From NCBI RefSeq assembly GCF_009746715.1, contig NZ_VRKW01000001.1, forward strand, positions 310,001-374,000: DNA of 64,000 nucleotides, read 5' to 3'. A model generated the notes under the pieces. The model saw only the letters and a list, made by a program, of their open reading frames with translations. It was not told the origin of the DNA and ran no database searches. Positions within the stretch are counted from its first letter, which is position 1. Every line of letters starts with the position of its first letter. Below, piece after piece: positions 63,727-64,000 of this stretch. The position numbers were made by a program, and so were the translations under genes. Origin of the DNA: Ketobacter sp. MCCC 1A13808 (GTDB lineage Bacteria; Pseudomonadota; Gammaproteobacteria; Pseudomonadales; Ketobacteraceae).

Positions 63727-64000
63727 GGATGATCCCCTTACGTAATGTGTCGATACAAGCAGACATGATGTATAAATTGCTGAAATAATTCGCTAAACCG
63801 AGCGATGCACATTGGAGCAGGAGCGTATCCTTACTAACCATCAGCGCCACCAAAGCGGTGGCTAATAAATGGATTCTACTCGCTATCGAAACAATCGCAA
63901 CAGAGTGACCGCTACGGCAGTTGAGACATTTTAGCCGGTTAACTCATTTTTTACCTAAATGACCTACATTTCATTACCTTATTTAAAATTGCGAACTACA
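63727..64000. other. Region upstream of the DyP-P450 operon
   Basis: 274 bp to the window end, AT-rich from about 63930. It should contain the promoter of the DyP-P450 operon, but no confident -35/-10 pair can be assigned. No coding frame is convincing. Confidence 0.4.

Overview
The window looks like a chromosomal segment of a gammaproteobacterium with a Pseudomonadales-type gene order. It is about half G+C, and almost every base belongs to an identifiable gene. The complete rsx (rnf) operon, the argG-motY-rnt block, argF followed by an orphan ABC ATPase, and glpK-glpR-glpD-metR all recall the Pseudomonas arrangement. The lipid- and hydrocarbon-type accessory genes (FadL porin, P450s, MpaB-type oxygenase, GlyGly-CTERM protease) suggest a marine or oil-associated relative. 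That last placement is inference. No tRNA, rRNA, insertion sequence, prophage or CRISPR array was seen.

Layout. 1-7948: 3' part of metG, then rsxABCDGE, a membrane ion-pumping electron-transfer complex. 7953-16812: an accessory block lying between rsxE and nth, which are neighbours in many relatives. It starts with a GNAT remnant and a tautomerase-like gene. It continues with a minus-strand cluster: TetR regulator, EmrA/EmrB-type efflux pump, a cytochrome P450 with an extra N-terminal domain, a FadL-type outer-membrane channel and a secreted beta-propeller-like protein. A perfect 14-bp palindrome sits at the pump promoter. 17035-29000: mostly housekeeping (nth, Trm112-like, esterase, gloA, MpaB-like oxygenase, a c-di-GMP protein with a degenerate EAL domain, argG, motY, rnt, methyltransferase, hydrolase, asnS). 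29241-36615: an intact GGDEF-EAL protein, grxD, a START-like secreted protein, and a molybdopterin oxidoreductase joined to a solitary hydantoinase-B gene. 36912-46524: argD, argF, ABC ATPase, then glycerol catabolism (glpK, glpR, glpD) with a near-consensus GlpR operator, and metR. 46571-54828: rstB/rstA two-component system, tag, TM2 protein, serine hydrolase, ArsR regulator, tcdA, and a secreted reprolysin-like protease with a GlyGly-CTERM tail. 54981-60168: a double-GAF protein and a zinc ribbon-cyclase-AAA-TPR signalling protein. 60154-63726: a two-gene unit encoding a DyP peroxidase fused to a cytochrome P450, plus a small partner protein.

The most unusual content is the DyP-P450 fusion with its partner (60154-63726). 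A two-haem oxidative enzyme of this kind resembles, in logic, the fungal peroxidase-P450 fusions that make oxylipins. The second highlight is the efflux/FadL/P450 cluster with its own TetR operator. Three intrinsic terminators that do not obviously end an annotated gene (36827, 49331, 56460) mark possible leader or small RNAs.
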